6,229 nucleotides of DNA from an uncultured Oscillospiraceae bacterium (GTDB taxonomy: Bacteria > Bacillota > Clostridia > Oscillospirales > Oscillospiraceae), in contig CAAGIE010000138.1 in assembly GCA_900769835.1 (NCBI GenBank), forward strand, positions 1 through 6,229, read 5' to 3'. Below the pieces are notes generated by a model. The model made no database searches. It saw only the letters and a program-made list of their open reading frames with translations, and had not been told where the DNA came from. Every line of letters begins with the position of its first letter. The first letter of the stretch is position 1. The translations under genes were made by a program, and so were the position numbers. Shown piece after piece: positions 4,160 to 6,229 of this stretch.

Positions 4160-6211
4160 ATGAAAATGAAACGATTTAAGAGAATCGCATCATTTCTGTT
4201 ATGCTTATGTATGGTGGCGGCGATGCTGCCGCTGTCGTTGTTCCAGGCCCGTGCAGCGGAGGTGATCCGCCGCTATGAGTTGGATACGGACGGCATCGAC
4301 GCAGGCGCTACATACCTGATCGTCAATACCGGTACTGCCGGCGATGCCAATGCGCTGAGGTTCTATTATAGCAACCTGTGGAGCCGGGATTTCCGTAATC
4401 AGGCCCTCACCGTAAAGAACGAGGACGGCATTACCTTTATTGAGTCCGGCTTTACCAACGAGGCGGACTGCCAGTTCCAGTTCACCGCAGCCGGTGCCGG
4501 TCAGATTACCCACGGTAATTACACCGTGGACCTGGAAGATTCCGGCTTTACCAACGGCAACTCCTCCAACACCCTGACCTTCACCAATATAGGTGGCGGT
4601 CAGTATCGTGTTCACTATACCTCCTGGTGGCAGAACTACTACCTGCGCTACAATAATAACGACTGGGCAAGAAGCACCACCAACTCCACCGTCTACCTCT
4701 ATAAGCTGGTGGAGCGGGAAGTGAGCTACGATGTAACCTTCCAGCTCAACGGCGCTACCTCCGGTACGCTGCCGCAGAATGAGGAAGGCCTGAAAAGCGG
4801 TGCAGAGTTCATCGTTCCTGCACCTGTTAGCGAACTGCGTAAGGACGTGGGCGAGGATACCTGGCTGTTCCTGTGCTGGAACACTAAGGCAGACGGCTCC
4901 GGCATTGAATACCGTCCCGGTGAGAAGATCACCATTACAGAGGACCTGGTGCTGTATGCCGACTGGTATCAGCTCAATAAGCATACCATCTCCATGATCA
5001 CATACATGGACGGTGTAAAGACCGATGTGGATAAGATTGCCGGCTACGACAGACAGTTCTTCGCAAAGCTGGAAGGCGGCGACGGCACATACATTCCTCT
5101 GACCAGAACCGAAGAAGGCACATACAGCGCCAAGGTGGTGGATAACGGCACTTACGAGATCTACGCCATCACCGAAGCGGGAGAATATGCGGCCGTCCAC
5201 GGCCATAAAATTGCGGTCTACAACCAGGACGGCACCACCGAGTGTATGCACTACAGCATCAACTACGAGCTGGGCGGCGGCACCTGGGCAGAGGGAGAAG
5301 CTCCCACCGAGAATAAATGCCATAACGGCGAGACGGTGATTGCTTCCGAAAACATCCCTACCCGGGAAGGCTACCAGTTCCTGGGCTGGCGGGATCAGGA
5401 CGGCAATATGTGCATCCCCGGCCATCCCGTTACGGAAAGCGCAGACAGAAAACTGGTGCTCACTGCGGTGTGGGAAGACCTGGTGGACATCACTGTTACG
5501 CTGGTCATCGACCACAAGGCGGAAAGCGGCGGTGTCAATGGTGAAGCATCCAGACACGATGCAATTGTATACCTGCTCCGCGAGGAGAATGGTGTGAACC
5601 TGCCTGTGGAAGAGCGGATCCTGAATTCCGGCTATGTTTACGATGAAGTAAACGAAACGACTACCTATACCATCGTTTTCAAGAATATGCCTCAGGGCGT
5701 TTATAGCGCCTCCAGTATTCAGACGTATTATGTAGACAGCATTACCCGCAGCGGCAATGCAAACGAAGATCAGACCGTCCGGATCGATTCCAAGTACACT
5801 CCGGAGGAACGGGATCTGACCTTCAACGTGGTAGTGAATATGGACAATGAGGCGGAAAAGGCGCTCAAGCCTATTGCCGTCAATGTAAAGGTCTCTTTCT
5901 GGGGATATAAGGACGGCGTGCTGGGGTGGCATATTGCTACCAGACAGGAAGGCGATAAGCTGCCCTCCACCCTGATGATCGATGAAAACGGCCGCGGTAC
6001 TGCAAACTTTACGATCTGGCCCAAGCGTTCCGGCACCGATCTGCCCTATGAGTTCCGTGTGGAGGTCACCTCCTTCGTCCTTCCCGATGGCACCATCGTA
6101 CCTGCCTCCGGCGATTTGGTTACCTATCGTCCCGACGGCTCCGGCCTCTATGAGGCAACGGTGTCCGTGGAGGGCGCAGGCAGAGTGCCCACCTATCCCG
6201 ATGGCAGCAAT
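4160..6211 (+). CDS. Large secreted protein with two InlB B-type (Listeria-Bacteroides) repeats, 3' end missing
   Basis: This is an extracytoplasmic protein of at least 684 residues; the frame has no stop before the window ends. The N-terminus MKMKRFKRIASFLLCLCMVA and the following hydrophobic stretch to QARAAE (29-34) form a signal peptide, with likely cleavage around residue 32 or 33. Residues about 35-188 are beta-prone, rich in Asn, Thr and aromatics, and not assigned. InlB B-type repeats lie at about 190-269 (VTFQLNG...FLCWNTKADGSG...LVLYADW) and 365-438 (INYELGGGTW...REGYQFLGW...LVLTAVW), with an unassigned segment between. Residues 439-684 look like Ig-like or CnaB-like beta modules. 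Such proteins are typically cell-surface or adhesion factors; the function here is unknown. GGAAGGAG (4148-4155) supports the ATG at 4160. Bases from 6212 are adapter, so a cell-wall anchor or repeats at the C-terminus would lie beyond. Confidence 0.88.
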
Positions 6212-6229
6212 AGATCGGAAGAGCACACG
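6212..6229. other. Illumina TruSeq adapter sequence at the contig end
   Basis: AGATCGGAAGAGCACACG is identical to the first 18 bases of the Illumina TruSeq read adapter as I know it. It occupies the exact end of the window, starting right after a codon of the secreted protein gene. It is an untrimmed library artefact and not genomic sequence, so the six apparent residues encoded here (RSEEHT) should be discarded. Confidence 0.95.

Noticed and set aside
4160..4260. Lipoprotein signal in the secreted protein (cysteines 15 and 17)
   Set aside because: The cysteines are inside the hydrophobic core without a proper lipobox ([LVI][AST][GA]C), whereas an Ala-x-Ala type cleavage site lies at about 30-33.
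4205..6226. 673-residue - strand open frame
   Set aside because: It is antisense to the secreted protein frame, which has a signal peptide, ribosome binding site and known repeats. Its first residues come from the adapter and it shows no recognisable motif; the lack of stops reflects codon bias of the true gene.

Overview
The window looks like chromosomal sequence from a Gram-positive anaerobe of the Clostridia, probably a gut Oscillospiraceae/Ruminococcaceae relative. This is inferred from the gene order rpmH-rnpA-yidD-yidC-jag, a PdaA-type spore-cortex deacetylase, strong AGGAGG-like ribosome binding sites, moderately high GC coding sequence, and a secreted protein with Listeria-Bacteroides (InlB B-type) repeats. 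The block rpmH-rnpA-yidD-yidC-jag usually lies beside oriC next to dnaA, so this piece is probably origin-proximal, but dnaA and oriC themselves are not in the window.

Layout. Positions 1-90 hold the 3' end of rpmH (ribosomal protein L34), followed by an intrinsic terminator (138-182) and an AT-rich gap with an inverted repeat and an extended -10 promoter. From 322 to 2965 four genes run on the + strand as one tight unit: rnpA, yidD (4-nt overlap), yidC, and jag/khpB (1-nt gap). Together they cover RNase P protein, the YidC membrane insertase with its YidD accessory, and the KH/R3H RNA-binding protein usually encoded beside yidC. A strong terminator (2969-3005) closes the unit. The usual next genes in this neighbourhood, mnmE-mnmG-rsmG, are absent.

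Positions 3006-3178 hold no gene. They contain two different palindromic intergenic repeats side by side. Then comes pdaA on the - strand (3179-3952), a membrane-anchored polysaccharide deacetylase of the spore-cortex type. A roughly 200-bp divergent intergenic region (3953-4159) carries candidate promoters on both strands, an operator-like palindrome and several hairpins.

From 4160 to the end runs a large secreted protein gene on the + strand that never reaches a stop. It has a signal peptide, an unassigned N-terminal beta-rich region, two InlB B-type repeats and further beta-rich modules. Its frame contains no stop over 690 codons. A long antisense open frame covers the same stretch but is a shadow. 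The last 18 bases (6212-6229) match the start of the Illumina TruSeq adapter, so genuine sequence ends at about 6211 and this is the raw end of an assembled contig.

No novel multi-gene system is evident. The points of most interest are the large surface protein with an unassigned N-terminal module, the cluster of regulatory-looking structures in the divergent region, the paired palindromic repeats, and the adapter artefact.
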